Of a DNA stretch of 8,288 bases, positions 1 through 6,197 are shown one piece after another (within the stretch, counting starts at the first letter, position 1; every line of letters starts with the position of its first letter). The stretch is from NCBI GenBank assembly GCA_003142495.1, contig PLMM01000431.1, positions 7,347 to 15,634 on the forward strand, in the 5' to 3' direction. Source of the stretch: Gemmatimonadota bacterium (lineage in GTDB: Bacteria > Gemmatimonadota > Gemmatimonadetes > Gemmatimonadales > Gemmatimonadaceae). The notes beneath the pieces were generated by a model, which searched no databases, had not been told where the DNA came from, and saw only the letters and a list, made by a program, of their open reading frames with translations. The position numbers and the translations under genes are program-made.

Positions 1-896
1 CCGTAGGTCTCGAAGCCGTCGGCGCTCGGACCAACCGAGTCGCCGGCGTTGTCGCCGACGCAGTCCGCGATCACCCCCGGATTCCGCGCATCGTCTTCCT
101 TGACGTTGAAGACGATCTTCATCAGGTCGGAGCCGATGTCCGCGATCTTCGTGAAGATACCGCCGGCGATACGGAGCGCCGCGGCGCCCAGGGACTCACC
201 GATCGCGAAGCCGATGAAGCACTGGCCCGCGTAGTCGCCCGGAATGAAGAGCAGAATGCACAGCATCATGAGAAGCTCGATGCTGATGAGCAGCATCCCG
301 ATGCTCATCCCCGCGCTGAGCGGAATCGCGTAGCAGGGATACGGCTTGCCGCGCAGGCTGGCGAACGCCGTGCGCGAGTTCGCGAAGGTGTTGACGCGAA
401 TGCCGAACCACGCCACGCCGTAGCTCCCCGCGATGCCCAGCAGGCTGAACGCGAGAATGATCGCGACGCGCATTGGCGTGAAGCTCAGCAGGTAGCCGAA
501 GTAGAGCACGATCACGAAGCCGATGAACACTTCGAGGAGGAGAATGAACTTCCCCTGCGTCGTCAGATACGTCTTGCACGTCTCGTAGATCAGCTCGGAC
601 ACCTCGAGCATCGACTGGTGTACCGGCATCGCCTTGAGCTTGGCGTAGATCACGACGCCGAAGATCAAACCGAACGCGCAGATGAGCAGCCCCCAGAGCA
701 GCAGCTTGTCGCCCGGGATTCCGTTGAGGAACGTCACCTGCGACAGGTCGGGCACCTTGAGATTCGCTTCGCCGCCGGCAGTTTCCTGCGCGAGCGCGCG
801 CATGGCGGTGAGCGGAAGGGCCAGCATCACGAGCAGCATCGCCATCGCCGGCCAGCGCGAGACAGTGCGTAGGAGCGAATGGTGCATTGTGGTCAT
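1..896 (-). CDS. hppA: Membrane-bound ion-translocating pyrophosphatase, N-terminal part
   Basis: This is the first 299 residues of an integral membrane pyrophosphatase, which hydrolyses cytoplasmic PPi and pumps H+ or Na+ outward. The family is usually 650-800 residues, so more than half lies beyond position 1. Seen directly: a conserved Arg in GIRVNTFANSRTA (about 165-177), the PPi/Mg loop GGIFTKIADIGSD (about 245-257, with Lys250, Asp253 and Asp257), the EDDARNP motif (about 267-273), and the paired Asp of GDNAGD (about 281-286). After the helix-6 Asp of SADGFETYG a Glu lies three residues on, the place of the coupling Glu in Na+-pumps and several bacterial H+-pumps. This does not settle the ion. 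Residues 1-37 resemble a signal peptide or extra helix, with a hydrophobic stretch at 17-30 and ALA before Gln37. The ATG at 896 has GGAG ten bases upstream (907-910); an in-frame ATG at 887 is an alternative. K+ dependence cannot be judged because the deciding residue is off-window. Confidence 0.95.
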   Translation of the reverse strand, partial: MTTMHHSLLRTVSRWPAMAMLLVMLALPLTAMRALAQETAGGEANLKVPDLSQVTFLNGIPGDKLLLWGLLICAFGLIFGVVIYAKLKAMPVHQSMLEVSELIYETCKTYLTTQGKFILLLEVFIGFVIVLYFGYLLSFTPMRVAIILAFSLLGIAGSYGVAWFGIRVNTFANSRTAFASLRGKPYPCYAIPLSAGMSIGMLLISIELLMMLCILLFIPGDYAGQCFIGFAIGESLGAAALRIAGGIFTKIADIGSDLMKIVFNVKEDDARNPGVIADCVGDNAGDSVGPSADGFETY

Positions 897-993
897 CAGT
901 GAAAATCTCCAGTGAGGTGCAGAAGCCGCCGCGCCAACGGCAGCGAGCGGGACGAACGACGGTCGAACGCGCTCGACTGCGCGGTGGGGCATG

Positions 994-2493
994 CTACGCG
1001 GCCTCCACACGGCGCCAGAGCGCGTACACCGGAATGCCGATCAGCACGATCACGAGCCCGGAGAGGGCCTGTGTGCGCGTCTGTGGCGCGAGGAGCAGAA
1101 TGATCGACACCGCGCCCGCGAGAACGATGTACAGCCCCGGGAGCACCGGATACCCCACGGCGCGATAGGGTCGCTCAATCTCGGGATGCTTGCGTCGCAG
1201 GATGAACAGCCCGATCGTCGTCAGCACGTAGAACAGCAGCGCTGCGAAGATCACGTAGTCGAGCAGCTGTCCGTACGTGCCGGTGAGGCAGAGCAGCGAC
1301 ACCCACACCGACTGCACGATGAGCGCGAAGCTCGGAACCGCCCGCGCGTTGAGCGTGCCCGCGCGGCGGAAGAACAGCTTGTCGCGCGCCATCGCGAAGT
1401 ACACGCGCGCACCGGATAGAATCAGTCCGTTGTTGCAGCCGAACGTCGAGATCAGGATCGCGATCGCCATGAACGTCGCGCCACTCGGCCCGAACACCTG
1501 CTCGGCCGCCGCCGTGCCCACGCGATCCTGCGTCGCGTGCTCGATCCCGCGCGCCAGCACCGTCGCGCCGTCCGCCGCGCCGTGCAGCGGGAGCACCTGC
1601 AGATACGAGATGTTGGCGAGGATGTAGAGCACGCTCACCAACCCCGTTCCGAACACCAGCGCCAGCGGCAGATTCCTTCGCGGATTCTGCACCTCGGCCG
1701 CGGCGAAGGTGACGTTGTTCCACGCGTCGCTCGAGAAGAGCGAGCCGACCATCGCCGCGCCGGCCGCAAGCACGAAGGCGCCGGTGATCGACGGCCCCGC
1801 CGCGAACGCCGCGCCGAAGTTCGCTGCGACCGCCGTGCTGTTGCGGCCGACCACGAAGCCGAGGATGATGAGGATCGCGAGCGCGCCGGCCTTCACGATG
1901 GAAAGCGACGTCTGCACGAACTTCCCTTCGCGCACGCCGCGCAGATTCACCCACGTCAGAATCCAGACGGTGAGGAGGCCGATCAGGCGCTGCGGCGTGA
2001 GCCCGATCTGGATCGCCGCCGAGGGATCGACGCAGCCCAGCGCCTTGAAGCAGACGTCGGCCTGCGGAAACCACGAGTAGCGGTCGGGGGTGATCGCGGG
2101 CCAGAGCACACCAACGAAGCGGCCGAAGGCAACGGCAACAGCGGCGATCGTCCCCGTCTGGATGACAAGGAAAAGGGTCCACCCATAGAGGAAACCCATG
2201 AGAGGACCCATCGACTCGCGGAGGAAGACGTACTGTCCCCCTGCTCTGGGGTACATCGCGGCGAGCTCCCCGTAGGCGAGCGCGCCGAGCAGCGTAATGA
2301 GCCCGGTAAGCCCCCAGATGATCAGAAGCCACAGCGGCGATCCCACCGCGCGCGAGATGGCGGACGAGACGATGAAGATGCCCGAGCCGATCATGGTGCC
2401 GGCAACGAGCATCGTCGCGTCCGTCAGGGTCATGGCCCGGACGAATTCGGTCGGAGACAGCGTACCATCGCGCTCGACGTTCCCAGCGGCCAT
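994..2493 (-). CDS. APC-superfamily amino-acid permease (LAT/SteT-like)
   Basis: A 499-residue inner-membrane transporter, full length for the amino acid-polyamine-organocation superfamily and with about 12 hydrophobic helices. Seen: the helix-1 substrate motif GTMIGSGIF (32-40), the helix-2/loop signature GELAAMYPRAGGQYVFL (75-91), the helix-6 region SSDAWNNVTFAAAEVQNPRR (254-273), and SGARVYFAMARD in the helix 8-9 region. The Trp-Asn segment followed by E-x-x-NP-R-x-NLP is typical of L-type exchangers and of bacterial relatives such as the serine/threonine exchanger SteT. I infer a neutral amino-acid permease or exchanger; the substrate is not readable. The loop between helices 3 and 4 is longer than usual to my eye and holds two Cys (148 and 154). 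The start at 2493 is supported by GAGGAAG at 2497-2503. The gene lies 146 bases after the TonB-3 stop and 97 bases before the pyrophosphatase, on the same strand, and may have its own promoter. Confidence 0.9.
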   Translation of the reverse strand: MAAGNVERDGTLSPTEFVRAMTLTDATMLVAGTMIGSGIFIVSSAISRAVGSPLWLLIIWGLTGLITLLGALAYGELAAMYPRAGGQYVFLRESMGPLMGFLYGWTLFLVIQTGTIAAVAVAFGRFVGVLWPAITPDRYSWFPQADVCFKALGCVDPSAAIQIGLTPQRLIGLLTVWILTWVNLRGVREGKFVQTSLSIVKAGALAILIILGFVVGRNSTAVAANFGAAFAAGPSITGAFVLAAGAAMVGSLFSSDAWNNVTFAAAEVQNPRRNLPLALVFGTGLVSVLYILANISYLQVLPLHGAADGATVLARGIEHATQDRVGTAAAEQVFGPSGATFMAIAILISTFGCNNGLILSGARVYFAMARDKLFFRRAGTLNARAVPSFALIVQSVWVSLLCLTGTYGQLLDYVIFAALLFYVLTTIGLFILRRKHPEIERPYRAVGYPVLPGLYIVLAGAVSIILLLAPQTRTQALSGLVIVLIGIPVYALWRRVEAA

Positions 2494-2496
2494 GTG

Positions 2497-2503
2497 CTTC
2501 CTC
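2497..2503 (-). promoter_or_regulatory. Ribosome-binding site of the amino-acid permease
   Basis: The minus strand reads GAGGAAG, then CAC, then ATG at 2493. This purine-rich Shine-Dalgarno match supports the first ATG rather than the later in-frame Met of MTLTDATM at residue 21. Confidence 0.7.
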
Positions 2504-2530
2504 GATCGATGCGGATTGTGCGCAGGCAGG

Positions 2531-2570
2531 GCCGCCGGCCAGACCGATAGCTAGCGGTCTCGCGGCGGGC
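2531..2570 (-). repeat. Imperfect inverted repeat between tonB-3 and the permease gene
   Basis: The arms AGACCG (2541-2546) and CGGTCT (2555-2560) enclose an 8-base loop, and flanking GC-rich arms (2531-2540 and 2561-2570) can extend the stem with bulges. It lies downstream of the TonB-3 stop and about 40 bases upstream of the permease start. No T-run follows on either strand, so it is not a standard intrinsic terminator. It could be an operator, a Rho-independent-like pause, or chance in GC-rich DNA. Confidence 0.35.
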
Positions 2571-2639
2571 AGTAAATCGGGGGGAAAGTAACGGCCCAGT
2601 CAGCAGCTGCGCTAGGTCGCCGGTGGTGCGAATCGAGGG

Positions 2640-3494
2640 CTAGAGCCCGAGCGGAACGTCGACGCCGGCGGCGACCGGAGTGCCATCCGCGCGGTGCGCG
2701 GGACGCCACTTGTACTGCATGAAGCGATCGCGAAGGCGGCGATCGTAGCTCGAGTTGCCGGTGTCGATGTCGACGCGGGCGACGCGCCCCGTCTCATCGA
2801 TCTCGAAGTGCACGACGAACGTTTTGCCGCGAAGACCGCCGGGCACGGGGAGCTCGGGGATGAGCAGGAGCTCCGCCGTGGGCGGAAAGATGGTTCCCTC
2901 TCCCCCGCCATTCCCTGGGCCGACGCCCGAGCCGCGTCCGGTGCCCATCCCGGTGCCAGTCCCTCCTCCCGTGCCTGGGCCGGCGCCAGGGCCACCGGTG
3001 ACGCCGGCGCCATTCCCTGGCCCCGGTGCATTGCCCGCCGCGACGGTGACGGGGGTGGTGTCCGGCTTGACCTCCGGCGCCGCAGCAGTGGACGGTGGCA
3101 CCGCCGGTGGCGGCACGACCGCCGGCTTGGGAGGAATCGGCGTGGGCACCGGCGGCACCAACGGATTCGGCTTTACCGGCACTGCGGGCGGTGGCGGCGG
3201 CGGCGGCACGACGCGCACGAAGCGCAGATCTTCGTGCACGTACGGATCGCGCGCGCCGCCCCTGCTCCCGCCACCGCCGCCGCCCGCCGCGCCCGCGCCG
3301 CCGGCGCCGCGTGTTGCATCCTCCGCGTCCTTCACGAGCAGGATCGGGAGAATCATCAGCGCGATGAGCAGTGCATGCAGGAGTAAAGAGATCGCGCCCG
3401 CCCATTTGGAATCCCGGCGCGCCGGAATTCCAACGGGCGGGCGATACGGTGGACGTGCAACGGGCGGCTCGCTCGGAGCCTCGTACGGCGACAT
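2640..3494 (-). CDS. TonB-family protein with Pro-rich and Gly-rich linker (TonB-3)
   Basis: A 284-residue single-span protein. In order: a Pro-rich cytoplasmic tail (1-31); a membrane helix (about 32-54) with Ser36 and His40 in the S-x3-H spacing of TonB helices; a Gly/Ala/Arg stretch (about 62-82); a poly-Pro linker (about 97-140); a Gly-rich stretch (about 156-200); and a compact C-terminal TonB-like domain (about 205-284) with FVVHFEIDETGRVARVDI, YKWRPA and GTPV near the end. I infer that it couples an ExbB/ExbD motor to a periplasmic or outer-membrane partner. The C-terminal domain differs clearly from TonB-1 and TonB-2, so its partner probably does too. Start: an upstream TTG at 3521 has no ribosome-binding site and lies in the T-run of a terminator. 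The ATG at 3494 has GAGG nine to eleven bases upstream and is preferred. It follows the two exbD genes but is separated from them by a terminator-like hairpin. A TolA- or AglT-like role cannot be excluded. Confidence 0.82.
   Translation of the reverse strand: MSPYEAPSEPPVARPPYRPPVGIPARRDSKWAGAISLLLHALLIALMILPILLVKDAEDATRGAGGAGAAGGGGGGSRGGARDPYVHEDLRFVRVVPPPPPPPAVPVKPNPLVPPVPTPIPPKPAVVPPPAVPPSTAAAPEVKPDTTPVTVAAGNAPGPGNGAGVTGGPGAGPGTGGGTGTGMGTGRGSGVGPGNGGGEGTIFPPTAELLLIPELPVPGGLRGKTFVVHFEIDETGRVARVDIDTGNSSYDRRLRDRFMQYKWRPAHRADGTPVAAGVDVPLGL
2880..3030 (-). repeat. Low-complexity Gly/Pro-coding tract inside tonB-3
   Basis: The DNA here is a run of near-repeated GGN codons (on the minus strand) encoding the Gly-rich linker of TonB-3, residues roughly 155-205, with units such as GTGTGMGTGRGSG. 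The opposite strand reads as CCN codons and gives a long spurious Pro-rich open frame. Such tracts are prone to length change by replication slippage, so linker length may vary between strains. Confidence 0.6.
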
Positions 3495-3519
3495 GTCGAT
3501 GATGACCTCGGCTACCCCC

Positions 3520-3561
3520 AAAAATAGCGCGACGGACGCACCGGGAGGTGGGTCCGTCGCG
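3520..3561 (-). terminator. Intrinsic terminator between exbD-2 and tonB-3
   Basis: A perfect 10-bp stem, CGCGACGGAC (3528-3537) with GTCCGTCGCG (3552-3561), is continued by an inner CACC/GGTG stem (3539-3542 with 3547-3550) around a 4-base loop. On the minus strand the stem is followed at once by CTATTTTT (T-run 3520-3524, with further T at 3526). This is the standard form of a Rho-independent terminator for minus-strand transcripts. On the plus strand no T-run follows, so it is one-directional. It begins 43 bases after the exbD-2 stop and ends 25 bases before the preferred tonB-3 ATG, which makes it either an operon end or an attenuator. Confidence 0.82.
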
Positions 3562-3574
3562 ATCTCCTACGAGA

Positions 3575-3602
3575 GCAGCGCAACCAATGTTGCGCGCGCT
3601 GC
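3575..3602 (-). repeat. First of two tandem hairpins after exbD-2
   Basis: GCGCAAC (3578-3584) pairs with GTTGCGC (3589-3595) around the loop CAAT. The stem can be extended by GCA/TGC (3575-3577 with 3600-3602) across a 4-base bulge. It sits directly after the exbD-2 stop codon and before the terminator stem. Such a structure may protect the 3' end of the exbB-exbD message or take part in an alternative fold with the terminator. Confidence 0.5.
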
Positions 3603-3604
3603 CG

Positions 3605-4021
3605 TTACTTCGGAACGTCCTTCGGCGGAATTCCAATGACCTTGACGCCTGCGCCGCGCGCCTGGTCCATGCCGAAGATCACGTCCTGATATTTCACGGT
3701 TGGATCGCCCTTCACGAAGATGATCTTGTCCGGACGCCCATCGTAAACCGTCTTGAGTCGCTCGGCCAGCTTGTCCTTCGGCACGGCCTCGCTGTTGATC
3801 TTGTACGCGCCGCCAGGCAGCACCTGGAGCACGATCTGATCGGATGCGATGGGAGTATTGATCGGCTGCGGCGTCGGATCCGGAAGCTGCAGATCGATCG
3901 CCTTCCGCATCATCGGCACCGCCATAATGAAGATGACCAGCAGCACCAGTAGCACGTCGATCATCGGCGTGACGTTGATGTCGTTCGAGAGCCCGGTATT
4001 CCCACCACTCGTCATTGCCAT
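3605..4021 (-). CDS. exbD: ExbD/TolR biopolymer transport protein, second copy
   Basis: A 138-residue protein with a short cytoplasmic N-terminus, one membrane helix (about 17-37) and a periplasmic domain. The helix opens with NVTPMIDVLLVLLVIF, and Asp22 is the conserved proton-carrying Asp of ExbD/TolR. In the family, an ExbD dimer sits inside an ExbB pentamer and transmits proton flow to TonB. The periplasmic part contains KLAERLKTVYDGRPDKIIFVKGD and a final GIPP, typical of the fold. Its start lies nine bases after the stop of the first exbD and its GGAG overlaps that stop, so the two are probably translationally coupled. It differs from the first copy over most of the periplasmic part, so this is not a recent duplication. 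A TolR-type role is possible but no other tol genes are present. Confidence 0.93.
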   Translation of the reverse strand: MAMTSGGNTGLSNDINVTPMIDVLLVLLVIFIMAVPMMRKAIDLQLPDPTPQPINTPIASDQIVLQVLPGGAYKINSEAVPKDKLAERLKTVYDGRPDKIIFVKGDPTVKYQDVIFGMDQARGAGVKVIGIPPKDVPK

Positions 4022-4027
4022 GTGATT

Positions 4028-4031
4028 CTCC
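4028..4031 (-). promoter_or_regulatory. Ribosome-binding site of exbD-2 overlapping the exbD-1 stop
   Basis: The minus strand reads TAGGAG, then AATCAC, then ATG. The G of the TAG stop codon of the first exbD is the first G of the GGAG for the second. This arrangement favours re-use of terminating ribosomes and equal output of the two ExbD subunits. Confidence 0.7.
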
Positions 4032-4498
4032 TACGGCTTCTTGGTGGTTTTCGGGAGGTCTCCCGCGACCGTCGATTCGGTTCCCGGCTGCTGATCCGAA
4101 ATTGCGCCGAGCACGCGAACTCCGTTATGCGCGGCGAGATCGATCGCGTCGAGCACCTTGGAATAGTCGAGATTCTTGTCTGCCTTCAGGTACAGGATCT
4201 TGTCCGTCGTGCGCGCATCGAAGATCGCCTTGAGCTGCTGTGGAAGTGTGTTCTTGTCGATGTGCTTCTTGTTCAGATAGTACTCTCCGAACGCATCGAT
4301 GCCGAGCACCTGATCCTCATTTTCCTCTGGATGCGACTTGAGGTTGATGCCGACGGGCGGCTGCGCCTGGAACCCAGCATTGATGAGCGGCGTCACGACC
4401 ATGAAAATGATCAGCAGCACGAGCATGACGTCGATCATCGGCGTGACGTTGGGGGACGACGCGACACCGCCGCCCGTCCCCGCGCTTGACATAGCCAT
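4031..4498 (-). CDS. exbD: ExbD/TolR biopolymer transport protein, first copy
   Basis: A 155-residue inner-membrane protein with one helix (about 18-39) starting NVTPMIDVMLVLLIIFMVV. Asp23 matches the essential membrane Asp of ExbD, and the segment closely follows classical ExbD. The periplasmic domain (about 45-140) includes GEYYLNKKHIDKNTLPQQL and DKILYLKADKNLDY, a standard ExbD region. The last 20 residues are a polar tail ending TTKKP, longer than in the second copy. It follows exbB by 26 bases and has a near-perfect GAGGAGGT at 4504-4511 five bases before the ATG, the best Shine-Dalgarno site in the cluster, suggesting strong translation. Role: stator/rotor partner of ExbB that relays the proton gradient to TonB. 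Confidence 0.95.
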   Translation of the reverse strand: MAMSSAGTGGGVASSPNVTPMIDVMLVLLIIFMVVTPLINAGFQAQPPVGINLKSHPEENEDQVLGIDAFGEYYLNKKHIDKNTLPQQLKAIFDARTTDKILYLKADKNLDYSKVLDAIDLAAHNGVRVLGAISDQQPGTESTVAGDLPKTTKKP

Positions 4499-4524
4499 GA
4501 GCTACCTCCTCTGAGTGGCTTGGG

Positions 4525-5259
4525 CTACTGCGAGATGGGGCCCGAGCCGCCCGTGGTGTTGAACTCACGGGTGAAGCGCGAACGGCCGAACTCACCAGCA
4601 ACGCCCTTGATCAGATAGTCGATCATTTCCTTCGAGGTGTACGTCATCTCGACGGAGAGATTGTCGATTTTCGTCGTGAAGTAGTTGTACGCCCACACCG
4701 CCGGAATCGCGACGAGCAAACCGAACGCCGTCGTGATCAGCGCCTCGGCGACACCGGCCGAGATGGCGCCCATTCCGCCGGCGCCCGACTGCGCCATACC
4801 GACGAACGCGTTCACGATTCCCATCGTCGTACCGAGCAAGCCGACGAACGGCGCCGTGGCACCGACCGTCGCGAGCACCGCGAGGCCGCGCTTCAGCTCG
4901 GAGAGAATGATCATCATGTTGCGCTCGACCGCGCGCTCTGCCGAGTTGATGTCGGCGACCGTGACGGAGCCATCCTGCAGCAGCGGCTTCACTTCGCCGA
5001 GCGCGCCGCCGAGCACACGCGCAACGTGGGACTTCTTATAGCTCTCGGCAAGGCGAATCGCCTCGTTGAGGTTGTCCTCTTCCAGGAACTGCGAGAACTC
5101 GGGAGCGAACTTGCGCGTCTCGGCCTGCGCCTTACGCAACGTCCACCACTTCTGGACCATCACGGTGAGCGAATAGACCGACATGATCGCGAGCGCGAAC
5201 ACGATTCCCTTCGCGAAGCCGCCCATCGATTGAAAGAGCGCAAGTAACGAGATGCCCAT
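4525..5259 (-). CDS. exbB: MotA/TolQ/ExbB proton-channel protein
   Basis: A 244-residue three-helix inner-membrane protein, the expected length for ExbB. Helix 1 lies at about 16-36. A cytoplasmic domain follows (40-115). Helices 2 and 3 lie at about 116-143 and 156-184. Conserved residues are visible: GATAPFVGLLGTTMGI holds Thr125, equivalent to the helix-2 channel Thr of ExbB, and AEALITTAFGLLVAIPAV holds Glu162 and Thr167, matching the helix-3 Glu/Thr pair five residues apart. ExbB pentamers form the proton-conducting motor around ExbD. GGAGAAGG at 5264-5271 supports the start. It follows tonB-1 by 51 bases and precedes the two exbD genes, so tonB-1, exbB, exbD-1 and exbD-2 form one likely operon. 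TolQ is an alternative name, but the presence of TonB and lack of tolA, tolB or pal favour ExbB. Confidence 0.95.
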   Translation of the reverse strand: MGISLLALFQSMGGFAKGIVFALAIMSVYSLTVMVQKWWTLRKAQAETRKFAPEFSQFLEEDNLNEAIRLAESYKKSHVARVLGGALGEVKPLLQDGSVTVADINSAERAVERNMMIILSELKRGLAVLATVGATAPFVGLLGTTMGIVNAFVGMAQSGAGGMGAISAGVAEALITTAFGLLVAIPAVWAYNYFTTKIDNLSVEMTYTSKEMIDYLIKGVAGEFGRSRFTREFNTTGGSGPISQ

Positions 5260-5310
5260 TTGACCTTCTCCGAAATAAAAAGACGAAAAGTGAGAGTGCT
5301 GTGGTCAGCT

Positions 5311-6024
5311 CTAATGATTGGGTGCGACGAACTTCAGCGGCAGCTGCACGATCTGCTTCACCTTGTGCCCGCCCGCCTCGGCCGGATAGAAGCGCCACTG
5401 CGGGAGCGCTGTCTTGAGCGCGGACGCGAACAGATCGTTGCTCGCCTGCAGAACCTTGAACGTGCTCATGTCCGCCTTGCCGAGCGTGTCGACGACGAAT
5501 TGCGCGAGCACCTCGCCTTCGACGCGGGAGCTCTCCAGCATCGACGGATACTTCGGATTCGGGTTGCCCTCTCGCGGCAGCGCGGGCTTCTCGACCTGGA
5601 ACTCGAAGTACGGCTGATCGGTTGGCTGCGCGACGCCACCAACGACGCCGTTCGCCTTTCCGCCTGCGACGCCCTTCCCCGAGAAATCCTTTTCATCGGT
5701 GACGGCCTTCGAGAGATCGACATCCGGGATCTTGTCCGGGATGTTGATCGGCGCGGTGAGCACCTGGAAGCCCTTCGGCGGCGGCGGTGCGGCAACCACA
5801 TCCGGCGGCGGCGGCTTCGGCTCATCCGGCGGCGGCGGCGGCGGCTCTGGCGCCTTCGCGAAGACGACGTCTTCCTGACGGCTCTTCTCGACGATCTTTT
5901 CGCCAGCGTGCGCGGTGACGTAGACCGCGAGCGTGATGATGATCGCGTGCAACGCGACGCTGACGAAAGTGCCGCCAAAACCTCCCTTCTTCTGCGGCTT
6001 CGACTCGATCAGGTTGTTGAACAT
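5311..6024 (-). CDS. tonB: TonB-family energy transducer (TonB-1)
   Basis: A 237-residue protein: cytoplasmic tail (1-18), membrane helix (about 19-38) containing S22-V-A-L-H26 with the Ser-x3-His spacing of the TonB helix that contacts ExbB/ExbD, a Pro-rich periplasmic linker (about 59-84, long runs of Pro), a Gly/Lys-rich spacer (about 114-130), and a C-terminal TonB domain (about 144-237). The C-terminal domain includes YPSMLESSRVEGEVLAQFVV, then WRFYPAEAGG and KVKQIVQLPLKF, matching the TonB_C pattern of a central strand, WRF-x-PA and a final strand. It is first in the likely tonB-exbB-exbD-exbD operon and paralogous to TonB-2 upstream, with about 77 of the last 94 residues identical. There is no good Shine-Dalgarno site before the ATG, only AGG three bases away. 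A 223-base leader region with hairpins lies upstream, so its translation may be controlled. Confidence 0.93.
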   Translation of the reverse strand: MFNNLIESKPQKKGGFGGTFVSVALHAIIITLAVYVTAHAGEKIVEKSRQEDVVFAKAPEPPPPPPDEPKPPPPDVVAAPPPPKGFQVLTAPINIPDKIPDVDLSKAVTDEKDFSGKGVAGGKANGVVGGVAQPTDQPYFEFQVEKPALPREGNPNPKYPSMLESSRVEGEVLAQFVVDTLGKADMSTFKVLQASNDLFASALKTALPQWRFYPAEAGGHKVKQIVQLPLKFVAPNH

Positions 6025-6074
6025 GCGCCTGGGATCGGAATGAAGTTCACGAGCACTGTTACGTACTTGGGACT

Positions 6075-6094
6075 GAACCTACGACACGTAGTTC
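6075..6094. repeat. Inverted repeat upstream of tonB-1
   Basis: The plus strand reads GAAC-C-TACG, a 3-base centre ACA, then CGTAGTTC. This is eight base pairs with a single bulged C, or a perfect five-pair CTACG/CGTAG core. It lies about 50-70 bases before the tonB-1 start, inside the leader if the promoter candidate at 6189-6197 is right. It could be a regulator-binding site or an RNA stem. I recognise no Fur-box pattern in it. Confidence 0.4.
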
Positions 6095-6156
6095 TCGATG
6101 GGATGCAGCCCACATTAAGAAATCATGAAGGCCGTATTAGCATTTATTCACACATC

Positions 6157-6167
6157 ATGCCGGGCAT
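6157..6167. repeat. Short palindrome ATGCC-G-GGCAT
   Basis: A perfect 5-bp palindrome around one central base, in the gap between the two paralogous tonB genes and just downstream of the -10 candidate on the minus strand. It is too short for a terminator and has no T-run. Its place around +15 to +25 of the predicted transcript would suit an operator, but chance is possible. Confidence 0.25.
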
Positions 6168-6188
6168 TCTGGCAGCGTCCGCTAGTCG

Positions 6189-6197
6189 ATTGTATCA
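6189..6197 (-). promoter_or_regulatory. Candidate extended -10 promoter element for tonB-1/exb operon
   Basis: The minus strand reads TGATACAAT, one mismatch from the sigma-70 extended -10 TGnTATAAT, in an AT-richer gap. No convincing -35 lies 16-18 bases upstream, which extended -10 promoters can tolerate. Transcription would begin near 6181 and give a leader of roughly 155 bases before tonB-1. This rests on E. coli rules that may not hold in this phylum. Confidence 0.35.

Noticed and set aside
1537..2550. Plus-strand open frame of about 337 residues opposite the permease gene
   Set aside because: Its translation is rich in Arg, Glu, Asp and His without any family pattern, the usual antisense shadow of a GC-rich membrane-protein gene.
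3495..3521. TTG at 3521 as the start of tonB-3, adding nine residues
   Set aside because: It sits in the T-run and G-run just after the terminator stem, with no Shine-Dalgarno sequence. The ATG at 3494 is a better codon with GAGG upstream.
2755..3639. Long plus-strand open frame of about 294 residues, rich in Pro and Gly, opposite tonB-3
   Set aside because: Pro (CCN) and Gly (GGN) codons are complementary, so a Pro/Gly linker gene automatically leaves an open Gly/Pro frame on the other strand. It has no recognisable domain, and the minus-strand frame has a TonB domain and membrane helix.
5275..5316. Possible small hairpin and T-rich stretch between tonB-1 and exbB
   Set aside because: The stem is only three plus four pairs with a 2-base bulge and overlaps the tonB-1 stop. 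The T-rich run is interrupted and the exbB ribosome-binding site follows directly, so a working terminator is unlikely.
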